A stretch of 56,320 bases of DNA from Candidatus Eisenbacteria bacterium (GTDB taxonomy: Bacteria; Orphanbacterota; Orphanbacteria; Orphanbacterales; Orphanbacteraceae): positions 1 to 56,320 of the forward strand of contig JAFGGD010000030.1 of assembly GCA_016930695.1 (NCBI GenBank), given 5' to 3'. This document shows positions 10,487 through 18,795 of the stretch, piece after piece; the stretch's first letter is position 1, and each line of letters begins with the position of its first letter. Position numbers and translations under genes: made by a program. Under the pieces are notes generated by a model. That model was given only the letters and a program-made list of their open reading frames with translations. It did no database searches and was not told the origin of the DNA.

Positions 10487-12631
10487 TCAGGGGAGCGTCG
10501 TGAAGGAGCCGATCGACGAGACCGCCTCCCCCCCCGATTCATCCTCCACGGTGATCTGAAAGAAGTAGTTGCTGTCGGAACTCAAGCCGTCCAGGGCGAT
10601 CGAATGCACGGTTCTGTACGAAGCGGCCCCCTGCTCCTGGAGATTCAGCGACAGGCCGTTCTTGCTGTAGGAAACCACGGCGAGGGCCGGCACGTCCGTT
10701 TCGAAACTGATCACGGCGAAGGTCTGCCCGATCGTCACCTCCACGTTCGAGACGACCGGAAGATCCGCGGGCGGGAAAACCGCCTGGACCGTGTTGCTCC
10801 GTGTCGCCGCCCCGGCGAGATCGATCGTTTCCAGGTAATACTCCACGGAATAGGGGAGATCGGTCACGTCCGGATCGTGGACGTAGGATGTCGCATCGAT
10901 GTTGTTGATTTCATCGATGAGCGAGAAGGCGGGTTCCGCCGAACCGGTCGCGAACCCCGCGGCGTAGAGATGGTAGGCCGCGAAGTCGGTGTCCGGGGAC
11001 CGGTCCCAGGAGAGGATCACGTTCCCGTTCGCCTGGTCCACGCTCGGCGCGCCGAGTGTGACGAAGGAGGGAGGGAGGTCGGTGGTGGTCACGGCCGCCG
11101 CTTCCGATCCCGAGGCGAGTCCGCCCCGGTCGACTACGTAGATCCTGTAGAAATAGGTCTTCGCCTGCGCGGTGCCCTCGTCGGTCCAGTTGCGCGTGTA
11201 GATCTCGCCGATCACCCCGGCCAGCTCCGATTCGCGGCTCACCGCCTCCGACGTGGACCGGTAGATCTCGTAGTAGGCGAAATCCGCCACCGTGGACGGG
11301 TCCACCGCGGTCCAGGTGAGACGGACGGTCGTGGAGGGGGAAGAGGAAGCCTCGGCGGTGAAACTCTCCACCGCCCGGGGCGCCGCGTTCCTCGTGCTCG
11401 CCCTCAGCTCGTTGGAGCCGGAGATCCGCCCGCCCGTGTCCTCGGTGAAGACTCGGTAGTAATAGGTGGTCGAGTCCACGGCCAGCGAGGAGTCGATCCA
11501 GCTGAGACGTTCCCGATCCCGGATCACCGCCACCAGCTCTTCGTCTTCCGCGCCCTGCAGGCCGGGCAGAGCGCCGCGACAGATTCGATAGCCGTAGAAG
11601 TCGATTTCGGCGCTCCTGGACCAACGGAGGAGGATCCAGTCGCTTCCCGACTCGGCGGGATCCTCGAGCGTCACCGGCTCGGGATAGACGTCGGTTTCCT
11701 GGAGGGCGATCCGCGTGCTGGTGCGCGCGGATGCGCTGTTCCCGGCGCGGTCCGTGAAGGAACCGGCCGCGACGGCGCTCTGTGCGCTGATCCCCGCCGG
11801 CACGCGCCAGACGAGCCGGTGGACTCCGTTCAAGGTGTCGTAAGTGAGCGGCTCGCCGATGAGGGCGTCGCCGATGGTGACCGTCGCGGTTCCCCCTTTT
11901 TCGCCGGTGTTCATCTCCACGCGCAGCGTGTCGCCCGGGGCGAGAATCTTCCCCTCCGAATCTTCGGTCAGAGAGAGGATCTCCGCGCGGGTGTCCAGCA
12001 CGATCCCGTCCTCGGCGATGGCGGTTTCCACGCCGCCGGCGGTTCGGAACCGGGCGTATACGGTCTTGGCGCCGTCCCCCTCCGAGAGGAGCCAGGTGAT
12101 CGCCGTCTCATAGGCGCGATAGAAGGAGCCTTCCAGATCCGGGTCTTCGCCGATCCGCACCTCCGTCACCCCCGCGGGAGCGGTGAGGGAGAGAAGGACC
12201 GACGGGGAAGCGGTGTAGGCGGCGCGATCGTTGATGGTCAAACCGATCGACCCCGGCGTGATCGTCAAGGGGAGGGAACGCTCCGACTCGATCCCCGAAA
12301 CGCCGAACGCGGTCACTTCATAGGTATAGATACGGCCGGGAACCAGGCCGTCGTCCCGGTACTGCCGCGCTTCGGTGCTGTCGATGAGGACCGACGGCGC
12401 CGCGTCCCCTTCGCGCCGGTAGAGACGGTACCGGAGAACGGACTCCTCCCCGGTCATCTCCCAACGGAGGGTGGCCTCTTCCTCCCCCAGGGACGCCCGG
12501 AGGTCCGTCGGGGCGGCGGGGACCCGGACGGGTTCCGCCACGCGGGTGATCGAGTCGTCGCCGCAACCGGCCGGCAGGAGGAGCGCCGGGCCGAGAATCA
12601 GGAGCGCGATAGGAAGGAACCTGCGTCTCAT
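10487..12631 (-). CDS. Lipoprotein with multiple fibronectin type III domains
   Basis: A 714-residue secreted lipoprotein. Signal peptide ends in the lipobox PAGC (Cys about residue 23), followed by GDDS. Repeated FN3-type modules follow; recurring tokens such as TVRLTWTAVDPSTVADFAYYEIYRS, ILLRWSRSAEIDFYGYRI and VILSWDRSPDTDFAAYHLY mark at least four. A last FN3-like module has FAVISFETDVPALAVVSYSK and SSDSNYFFQI. No catalytic domain is visible, so a surface adhesive or scaffold role is likely. A GGAGG site precedes the ATG. The PEGA gene is 24 bp upstream and probably co-transcribed. Confidence 0.82.
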   Translation of the reverse strand: MRRRFLPIALLILGPALLLPAGCGDDSITRVAEPVRVPAAPTDLRASLGEEEATLRWEMTGEESVLRYRLYRREGDAAPSVLIDSTEARQYRDDGLVPGRIYTYEVTAFGVSGIESERSLPLTITPGSIGLTINDRAAYTASPSVLLSLTAPAGVTEVRIGEDPDLEGSFYRAYETAITWLLSEGDGAKTVYARFRTAGGVETAIAEDGIVLDTRAEILSLTEDSEGKILAPGDTLRVEMNTGEKGGTATVTIGDALIGEPLTYDTLNGVHRLVWRVPAGISAQSAVAAGSFTDRAGNSASARTSTRIALQETDVYPEPVTLEDPAESGSDWILLRWSRSAEIDFYGYRICRGALPGLQGAEDEELVAVIRDRERLSWIDSSLAVDSTTYYYRVFTEDTGGRISGSNELRASTRNAAPRAVESFTAEASSSPSTTVRLTWTAVDPSTVADFAYYEIYRSTSEAVSRESELAGVIGEIYTRNWTDEGTAQAKTYFYRIYVVDRGGLASGSEAAAVTTTDLPPSFVTLGAPSVDQANGNVILSWDRSPDTDFAAYHLYAAGFATGSAEPAFSLIDEINNIDATSYVHDPDVTDLPYSVEYYLETIDLAGAATRSNTVQAVFPPADLPVVSNVEVTIGQTFAVISFETDVPALAVVSYSKNGLSLNLQEQGAASYRTVHSIALDGLSSDSNYFFQITVEDESGGEAVSSIGSFTTLP

Positions 12632-12655
12632 CCGGATAGCCTCCGACCGCGCCGA

Positions 12656-13804
12656 TCAAAACCGGCCGCGGATACCGATTGCCGTCGATCCCCGGACGGG
12701 AGGATCGAGAAAGGAAATTTCCCAATGAGGAGCCTCTTCGCCGGGAGAATCCGGACCGATGAGGGCCGCGTCCAGAACCGCCCCGATCCAGATTCCCGCG
12801 GTGATCACCGCGGCCAGGTTTCGCCCGTCCCGGTGGTCGTCCCGCCGATTCCGAGCCGCCGTCGTCTCTCGATCCACCTCGAGGAGAAGCGCCGCCTCCT
12901 CCGGGCCTCCCGGAATCAGTTCCGCCCTTTCGCGCCCGAGCGCGTCGAGGAGGTCTACCTCTTCCTTGTAACGGACGTGCGAGACGAGCGCGGAAACGCC
13001 CGCGGCCGTCGCCGCTCCGGCAAAGGCGAGGGCGCGGATGTTTCGGCCGGAGTAGTTCTGCCCCATGCCGGGATAGAGGAGAGAGCGGAGCGCGCGGCGC
13101 AAGCGCGTCTTCCGCACCAGACCGATTTGCACCGTTCCCGGATCCCCTTCACGCACGTCGAATGAGGAACGAAAGAGGAATGCGTCCGCTGCGCCGAGAG
13201 CCCAGAAAGCGCCGAGCGTTCCGAGGGAGTAGTCGCGCGCCCTCTTGTTCCCGTTCGTCTCCGCTTCCAGCCGGAAGGTCTCGTGTAATTGATCGAGGTA
13301 GGCCGCCCGGTCGTTCGGGTCCGTCCTCTCCAACGCGGCGTCGGCGTCGTTGAAATCCTCGCGGGCGCCGCGATAGCGCGACTCGGTCACGATGGCGGCG
13401 ATACCGGCGGCGAGAGTCGCGCCCCCCCAGAAGATCCCCTCCGTCCTCCTGCCGTCGCGGATCTGTCCCGAGCCGGGGAGGAAGAGGGAGTGGACGAGCC
13501 GGTCCGCGCCGGGGGAACGGTCGTGGCGGTCGAGCCGGAGCGCGCCGTCCTCGACGCGGAAAAGGAGCGACCCCACGGCGGTTTCGTAGCCCGGCATCTC
13601 GACGCGGGCGCGGTAGGCGCCCGTGTGGTCCGCCCGGAGCGGTAGGGGGGATTCTCCGCGTAGGACCATCGATCCCTTCAGTTCGATCCGCGCGCCGAGC
13701 GGATGGGTCCAGATGGTCAAAGGATCCGCCGCGGCGTTCGCGCGGAGCGCGATCATGAGAAGAATCGGGACGGCGCCGAGAAAACGGCGGCGGTCGATGG
13801 TCAT
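12656..13804 (-). CDS. PEGA-like domain membrane protein
   Basis: A 382-residue exported protein. After a twin-Arg-containing N-terminus (TIDRRRFLGAVP) and hydrophobic signal come about 70 residues with PEGA character (WTHPLGARIELKG ... YRARVEMPGYE). Two similar hydrophobic stretches then repeat an LxPGxGQ theme (SLFLPGSGQIRDGRR and SLLYPGMGQNYSGRN), each followed by alanine-rich membrane segments. This recalls the membrane part of DUF5683-type proteins. I start at the ATG at 13804 because upstream in-frame sequence lacks protein character. Function unknown; it is paired with the FN3 lipoprotein gene. Confidence 0.65.
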   Translation of the reverse strand: MTIDRRRFLGAVPILLMIALRANAAADPLTIWTHPLGARIELKGSMVLRGESPLPLRADHTGAYRARVEMPGYETAVGSLLFRVEDGALRLDRHDRSPGADRLVHSLFLPGSGQIRDGRRTEGIFWGGATLAAGIAAIVTESRYRGAREDFNDADAALERTDPNDRAAYLDQLHETFRLEAETNGNKRARDYSLGTLGAFWALGAADAFLFRSSFDVREGDPGTVQIGLVRKTRLRRALRSLLYPGMGQNYSGRNIRALAFAGAATAAGVSALVSHVRYKEEVDLLDALGRERAELIPGGPEEAALLLEVDRETTAARNRRDDHRDGRNLAAVITAGIWIGAVLDAALIGPDSPGEEAPHWEISFLDPPVRGSTAIGIRGRF

Positions 13805-13872
13805 GGCGGGCGTTCCCCTCCTTTCCGGGTTCTCCGGGAACGGAACCAGAATAGGCGGCCCTAAGTGACGTG

Positions 13873-14778
13873 TCAAGAAGAGGGTCGCGCCTGGAAAGCG
13901 TCGGTGAGGCGCGCCGGGTCGAACGGCTCCGCGTCCACCCGATCGATCAGCTCCCCCATGGGGAGGAAATCGCCGCCCTCGATGAGCCGTCCGAGGCGTT
14001 CCTCCACGTGCTCGATGCCGTGGTAGTGACGGAAACGGGAGAGGAGAGGGAGAGGGACTCGGGGCTGGTCCGGATCGATTTCCCACGGGTGCAGGTAGAG
14101 AACCGGCGTCCCCCCCTCGGCGCGGATCGCCTCGAAACCGCGCCGGATCCAGGAAAAGGGGAGTAGGCGGAGGTAGCCGCCGCCGGATACGGGGAGGTTC
14201 CAACGCCAGAGGCGGCGCGTGGAGAGGGGGAACTCGATGATCTCCCCGGCGTCGGCGCGGATCCGGACGGGGCGGCGGGGGAAACCGGGAATACCGTAGC
14301 GGTCGTGGCGGATCGGAAAGACGCTCGAGTCGAAACGGAATCCTTCTTCGATCAGAATCGGGAAAGCCCAGAGCGAGCGGCGGGTGATGGAGAAGGTGGG
14401 GGCGCGGTAGCCCGACGGCGCGCGGCCGGTCACCGCGCCGATCGCGTCCCTGCTGCGTCGCAGGTCCGCGCGGAATCGCTCCGGACCGAGTTCATGGACC
14501 AGCGCGTGGTCGTAGCCGTGGCAGGCGATCTCGTGGCCGGCCGCGGCGATGGCGCGGATCGTGTCCGGCTCGCGTTCCGCCAACCAGCCGAGCACGAAAA
14601 ATGTGGCGCGCGCGTCCCATTCCTCGAAGCGGCGGAGAAGGCGTTCCACCGCCGCGCCGGCGCGTCCCGCGCGCGCCTCCCACTCCTTGCGACCGACGCG
14701 ATCCCGGAGTAGAGTGGCGTGAAAGTACTCCTCCACGTCGACGGTGAGCGCTCCCGTGCCGGGTCCTCTTTCCCTCAT
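13873..14778 (-). CDS. XrtA-type polysaccharide deacetylase
   Basis: NodB-fold carbohydrate esterase of the group linked to PEP-CTERM/exosortase polysaccharide systems (DUF3473 tail). Motifs in the 301-residue protein: TVDVEEYFHA (metal Asp region), ATFFVLGW, HEIACHGYDH (metal His pair), YRAPTFS, and the tail PVLYLHPWEIDPDQP. No signal peptide is evident. It likely removes acetyl groups from a cell-surface polysaccharide, fitting the sugar transferase further down the same strand. A GTAAGGAG site precedes the ATG. No exosortase gene is in the window. Confidence 0.88.
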   Translation of the reverse strand: MRERGPGTGALTVDVEEYFHATLLRDRVGRKEWEARAGRAGAAVERLLRRFEEWDARATFFVLGWLAEREPDTIRAIAAAGHEIACHGYDHALVHELGPERFRADLRRSRDAIGAVTGRAPSGYRAPTFSITRRSLWAFPILIEEGFRFDSSVFPIRHDRYGIPGFPRRPVRIRADAGEIIEFPLSTRRLWRWNLPVSGGGYLRLLPFSWIRRGFEAIRAEGGTPVLYLHPWEIDPDQPRVPLPLLSRFRHYHGIEHVEERLGRLIEGGDFLPMGELIDRVDAEPFDPARLTDAFQARPSS

Positions 14779-14799
14779 GGGTTCTCCTTACACCGGCAA

Positions 14800-14827
14800 G
14801 GTATCGGCGGGGCGGAAGAGCTGTCAA
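14800..14827 (-). promoter_or_regulatory. Promoter for the deacetylase gene
   Basis: Minus strand TTGACA (14822-14827, perfect), 16-bp spacer, GATACC (14800-14805, weak). It sits 22 bp before the deacetylase ATG in the gap divergent from the ABC transporter genes. Confidence 0.5.
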
Positions 14828-14932
14828 GCGGTCGGATCGACATGTTTTGCTTGCTCCCCTCCCGGAGCGGCCGATAGGATTCGGCCGGGATCGCCCGGCG
14901 CCGTGACCGGTTTAGCCCGAAAGGAGTCCGCA

Positions 14933-16552
14933 GTGCGTTTCATCCGCTTTCCCCTCATCGTCCTTACGGCCCTTCTGCTGCTCGCGTTCCTCTCCGGTTG
15001 TGGTGGGAAAGAGGGCGGGGAATCCGGCGCCGGCCCGGACGGACCGGGGGGAACCTGCGTGATCGGCGTGGAGACCGACGCGGACGCTCTCAGCCCCTTC
15101 GCGTCGAGCACCGTCACCGGAAGCGACGTGCACGGCATCCTCTTCCGGCCGCTCGCGCGGACCAACCCGGACATGGCGACCTACTCGCCGGAGTTGGCCG
15201 AGTCCTGGGAGTTCTCACAGGACCACAAAAGTCTCACCTTCCACCTCCGTCACAGCGTGACCTGGCACGACGGCGCACCCTTCAGCGCCTACGACGTGGA
15301 ATTCGCCCTTCCGATCTATAAGGACACGAGAATCGCCTACGGCGCCGTCCGCTGGCTCGATCACGTCACCGGCGCCGTCGCGCTCGACTCCTTCACCGTT
15401 CGCTTCGACTTCGACGCCGTCTACCCCTATCAGCTGACCGACGCCAACGTGGCGACCCCTCTGCCGAAGCACCTGCTCGAGGGGATCCCGGTGGAGGAAC
15501 TCCTGCATCATCCCTTCAACCGCCGCCCCGTCGGGAACGGTCCCTTCCTCATCGAGAGCTGGACCGCCCAGCAGTCCATCGTTCTCCGCGCCTACGAGGA
15601 CTATTTCGAAGGGCGACCGATGCTGGACCGGGTGGTTTTCAAGATCGTCCCGGACCGGACCAGTCTTCTGGCTCAGCTGAAGACGGGGGAGGTGGACCTC
15701 TATCCGAAGTTTCCGCCTCACGCCTACGAGGATCTGAGGGACACTCCGGGGATCGTCATCCACCGGGTGCCGAGCCGCTCCTATTACTATCTCGGATGGA
15801 ACAACGCCCATCCACTCTTCGCGGACCGCCGGGTCCGCCGGGCGCTGACGATGGCGATCGACCGTGAGTCGATCGTCCGTTCCCTGCTCTACGGGTTGGG
15901 GCGCGTGATCCACGGGCCGATCCTTCCGTTTCTCTGGGCGTTCGACCCGGAGATCCCTCCGATCCCCTACGACGTGGAAGGGGCGAAGCGGCTCCTCGCC
16001 GAGGCGGGTTGGGAGGACCACGACGGCGACGGCTGGCTCGACCGGGAAGGAGTCCCCTTCGAGTTCACGATGAAAACGAACGAGAACAACGATCTCCGCA
16101 AGGACATCGTCGTCGTGGTGCAGGAGATGCTCGCCAAGATCGGCGTCCGCATGCACCCCGAAACGGTGGAGTGGACCGTTTTCGTGGAACAGACGAACCG
16201 GAAGGAGTTCGAGGCCGACTGCTACGGCTGGCGACAGGCGGTCAAGGTGGACCTGACTCCGATCTGGCACAGCCGATCCATCGCGGACAAGTTCAACCAG
16301 GTCAGCTACTCCAATCCCGAGGTGGACGAGCTGATCGACCGAGCGGGGATGGAACTCGACCGGAAGAAGGCGAAGGATCTCTGGTCGCGCGTGCAGCGGG
16401 ACATCGCCGCCGACGCGCCCTACACATTCCTCTTCAATCTGGAGGACGTGCACGCCGTGCACGAGCGTTTCCGGAACGTTCGTTTCCTCACGTACTCTTG
16501 GACGTATAACATTCACGAATGGTCCGTCCCGGCGGATCGGCGCCGCTACTGA
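14933..16552 (+). CDS. ABC transporter substrate-binding lipoprotein (peptide/nickel type)
   Basis: Family 5 extracellular solute-binding protein, the kind that captures oligopeptides, dipeptides or nickel chelates. The best start is the GTG at 14933, six bases after AAGGAG. It gives a signal peptide ending FLSGCGG (lipobox) and a 539-residue protein. Family features: LSPFASSTVTGSDVHGILF, LAESWEFSQDHKSLTFHLR, VRRALTMAIDRESIVRSLLYG and the typical C-terminal DADLYGW-like segment EADCYGWRQAVKVDLTPIWHS. The oppB- and oppC-like permeases follow at once. The ligand is not predictable; sugars or other solutes are possible. Confidence 0.9.
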   Translation: MRFIRFPLIVLTALLLLAFLSGCGGKEGGESGAGPDGPGGTCVIGVETDADALSPFASSTVTGSDVHGILFRPLARTNPDMATYSPELAESWEFSQDHKSLTFHLRHSVTWHDGAPFSAYDVEFALPIYKDTRIAYGAVRWLDHVTGAVALDSFTVRFDFDAVYPYQLTDANVATPLPKHLLEGIPVEELLHHPFNRRPVGNGPFLIESWTAQQSIVLRAYEDYFEGRPMLDRVVFKIVPDRTSLLAQLKTGEVDLYPKFPPHAYEDLRDTPGIVIHRVPSRSYYYLGWNNAHPLFADRRVRRALTMAIDRESIVRSLLYGLGRVIHGPILPFLWAFDPEIPPIPYDVEGAKRLLAEAGWEDHDGDGWLDREGVPFEFTMKTNENNDLRKDIVVVVQEMLAKIGVRMHPETVEWTVFVEQTNRKEFEADCYGWRQAVKVDLTPIWHSRSIADKFNQVSYSNPEVDELIDRAGMELDRKKAKDLWSRVQRDIAADAPYTFLFNLEDVHAVHERFRNVRFLTYSWTYNIHEWSVPADRRRY

Positions 16553-16583
16553 TCCGCCGGGCCGAGGCCCGATCTTCGAGGCG

Positions 16584-17567
16584 ATGGCATCCTATCTGAT
16601 CCGACGCGTGATCGGCGCCGTCCCCCTCGTCTGGGGCGTATGCACGCTGGTCTTTTTCGTGGTCCACCTGGCGCCGGGAGACCCGACGGCGATCTATTGG
16701 AACCCGGACACGGACCCGCAGGTGATCCGGGAAATGCAGCACAACCTCGGTTTGGACCGGCCCTTGCCGGAGCAATACGTCCGCTGGCTCGGCCGCTTTC
16801 TCACCGGAGACTTCGGCCACAGCTTCGCCCGGAACCGCCCCGTTTCGGAAGTCCTCGCCGAAGCGCTGCCGAACACGCTGATCCTCTCCTCCGTCTCCCT
16901 GGTGATCCTCTTCACCCTCGGGATCCTGGCGGGAACGGCATCGGCGGTCCGGCCGCGATCTCTCTTGGATCACGCCATCACACTCGTCTCCTTTTTCTTC
17001 TACTCCATGCCCGCTTTCTGGTTCGCGCTGATGCTTCTTCTGGTCTTTCACTACCGTTTGGAGTGGTTCCCCGCCGATCAGATGCACGCGCTCGATTTCG
17101 AGTATGACGCGCTCCCCTTCCTCGGCAGGATGGCGGACCGTGTTCGGCACATCGTCCTCCCGGCGACGGCGCTGGGGCTGGGCGCGACCGCCGGCGTGGC
17201 GCGCTACACGCGGGCGAGCCTCCTCGACGTGATCCGTATGGACTACATTCGAACCGCCCGCGCGAAGGGACTGCCGGAGAGCCGAGTGATCTTCCGTCAC
17301 GCCCTCCGGAACGCCCTGATCCCGGTGGTGACCCTGGTCGGCCTCTATCTCCCCTTCCTCTTCAGCGGCGCCGTGCTCGTGGAGACGATCTTCGGATGGC
17401 CCGGCATGGGACGGGTGATCGTCACCGCCATCTTCCAGAGGGATTACCCGCTGGTCATGGCGAACGCTTTCCTGATGGCGGTGCTGGTGATCGCCGCCAA
17501 TCTCGCGGCGGATCTGGCCTACTCTTTCGTGGATCCCCGGATCCGCCACGGGGGGGAGGAACGATGA
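16584..17567 (+). CDS. ABC transporter permease, DppB/OppB type
   Basis: Inner-membrane permease of the same transporter, 327 residues and about six membrane helices. It begins ASYLIRRVIGAVPLVWGVCTLVFFVVHLAPGDP, the standard DppB opening. It carries the EAA loop that contacts the ATPase (DYIRTARAKGLPESRVIFRHALRNALIP) and the family ending LLADLAYSFVDPRIR-like sequence. Its stop overlaps the next start (ATGA). No ATP-binding subunit gene is in the window, so ATPases must come from elsewhere. Confidence 0.93.
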   Translation: MASYLIRRVIGAVPLVWGVCTLVFFVVHLAPGDPTAIYWNPDTDPQVIREMQHNLGLDRPLPEQYVRWLGRFLTGDFGHSFARNRPVSEVLAEALPNTLILSSVSLVILFTLGILAGTASAVRPRSLLDHAITLVSFFFYSMPAFWFALMLLLVFHYRLEWFPADQMHALDFEYDALPFLGRMADRVRHIVLPATALGLGATAGVARYTRASLLDVIRMDYIRTARAKGLPESRVIFRHALRNALIPVVTLVGLYLPFLFSGAVLVETIFGWPGMGRVIVTAIFQRDYPLVMANAFLMAVLVIAANLAADLAYSFVDPRIRHGGEER

Positions 17568-18670
17568 GGATTCCCCTTCCTGGTTTGGCCTCTCTCCGCG
17601 CGGGGGCGATCGGGACGGCGCTCGCCGAATTTCTCTTCTTCGCCGCGCCGGCGGCGCTCTTGGCGGCGAGGGGAGAGCGCGCCCTCGCCTTGGTCCGTTC
17701 CGGCGATCCCTCGGGAGTGGCGTCGGCAGGCGCGGCCCTGGCTCTCGTGCTCTGTCTCGCGGCGCGGGAGGCGCTCGGCGGGCGGGGGAGAGGGGGGCGC
17801 CGGCGCTCCCCCTTCCTGGATCGTTTCCGCGACAACCGCCTCGCCCTGGCCGGCCTCGTCGCGATGGGGGTGCTCTACGCGGGTGCGCTCTTCACGCCGC
17901 TCCTGGCGACGGGTTCGCCGAGCGCGCAGAACATCGAAACGGGGCGCCACCTCGCCCCGTCGGCGGACCATCCTCTCGGCACGGACAAATTCGGCAGGGA
18001 CGTTTGGACCCGTATTCTTTATGGTTCCCGCGTTTCCCTCACCATCGGTTTCGTGTCGGTGGCGATCGCGATCTCCATCGGCACCCTGGTCGGAGCCGTC
18101 ACCGGCTATTTCCGTGGATGGGTCGACGGCGTGCTGATGCGGCTGACCGACGTGCTCCTCGCCTTCCCACGGCTGGTTCTCCTCCTGGCGGTGATCGCCC
18201 TTTTCCGGCCGTCCATCTTTCTTCTGGTCGCGGTGCTCGGCGCTACGGGCTGGATGGGGACGGCGCGGATCGTGCGGGGCGAGGTGCTCTCCCTCCGCGA
18301 ACGGGAATTCGTTCTCGCCGCGCGGGCGCTCGGCTACCGCGCTCCCCGCGTGATCGTCCGGCACATACTGCCGAACCTGGTGGCGCCGATCGTGGTGGCC
18401 GCCACGCTGAACATCGGGCACACCATCATCCTCGAAGCGTCTCTCTCCTTCCTCGGTCTGGGCGTGCAGCCGCCGGCGGCGAGTTGGGGGAGCATGATCA
18501 ACGACGGCCGGGACGCCCTTCTGGGGGCCTGGTGGGTCGCCACCTTTCCGGGGCTGGCGATCGTCGGCACCGTCATCGCCTTCAACCTCGTCGGCGACGG
18601 GCTCCGGGACGCCCTGGACCCCCGTACCGCGCTCCCATGGCGGCGGAGGAGAGGGACCCAATCCGATTGA
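17564..18670 (+). CDS. ABC transporter permease, DppC/OppC type
   Basis: Partner permease, 368 residues from the ATG at 17564 that overlaps the oppB-like stop. Conserved parts: HPLGTDKFGRDVWTRILYGSRVSL, the EAA loop EREFVLAARALGYRAPRVIVRHILPNLVAP, SFLGLGVQPPAASWGSMI, and the ending NLVGDGLRDALDPR. It is longer than usual because of about 75 extra N-terminal residues holding two Ala/Leu-rich hydrophobic stretches before SPFLDRFRDNRLAL, where the family normally starts. Confidence 0.92.
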   Translation: MRIPLPGLASLRAGAIGTALAEFLFFAAPAALLAARGERALALVRSGDPSGVASAGAALALVLCLAAREALGGRGRGGRRRSPFLDRFRDNRLALAGLVAMGVLYAGALFTPLLATGSPSAQNIETGRHLAPSADHPLGTDKFGRDVWTRILYGSRVSLTIGFVSVAIAISIGTLVGAVTGYFRGWVDGVLMRLTDVLLAFPRLVLLLAVIALFRPSIFLLVAVLGATGWMGTARIVRGEVLSLREREFVLAARALGYRAPRVIVRHILPNLVAPIVVAATLNIGHTIILEASLSFLGLGVQPPAASWGSMINDGRDALLGAWWVATFPGLAIVGTVIAFNLVGDGLRDALDPRTALPWRRRRGTQSD

Positions 18671-18695
18671 CGACGGGCGGGGAACGGGTTATGGT
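18667..18695 (+). promoter_or_regulatory. Promoter for the duplicated-domain lipoprotein
   Basis: TTGACG (18667-18672) overlaps the stop codon of the oppC-like gene; a 17-bp spacer and TATGGT (18690-18695) follow. It lies about 100 bp before the lipoprotein ATG. Confidence 0.55.
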
Positions 18696-18795
18696 TCACG
18701 ACGTTGGCGGTTCCGTCCGCCGCCCCCGACGAGTGGCTCGCGGGGGGCGGAGCCGTTTCTTATTCGCTAGAGGAAACAGCGAACGGGGGAAAGGA

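Noticed and set aside
10469-10488. Hairpin at the end of the FN3 lipoprotein gene as a terminator
   Set aside because: The stem overlaps the stop codon region, has almost no loop and is not followed by T residues on the minus strand.
12656-14203. A long minus-strand frame (515 codons) from 14203 through the PEGA gene
   Set aside because: Its first 133 codons are the antisense-frame shadow of the deacetylase gene; the real start with ribosome-site context is at 13804.
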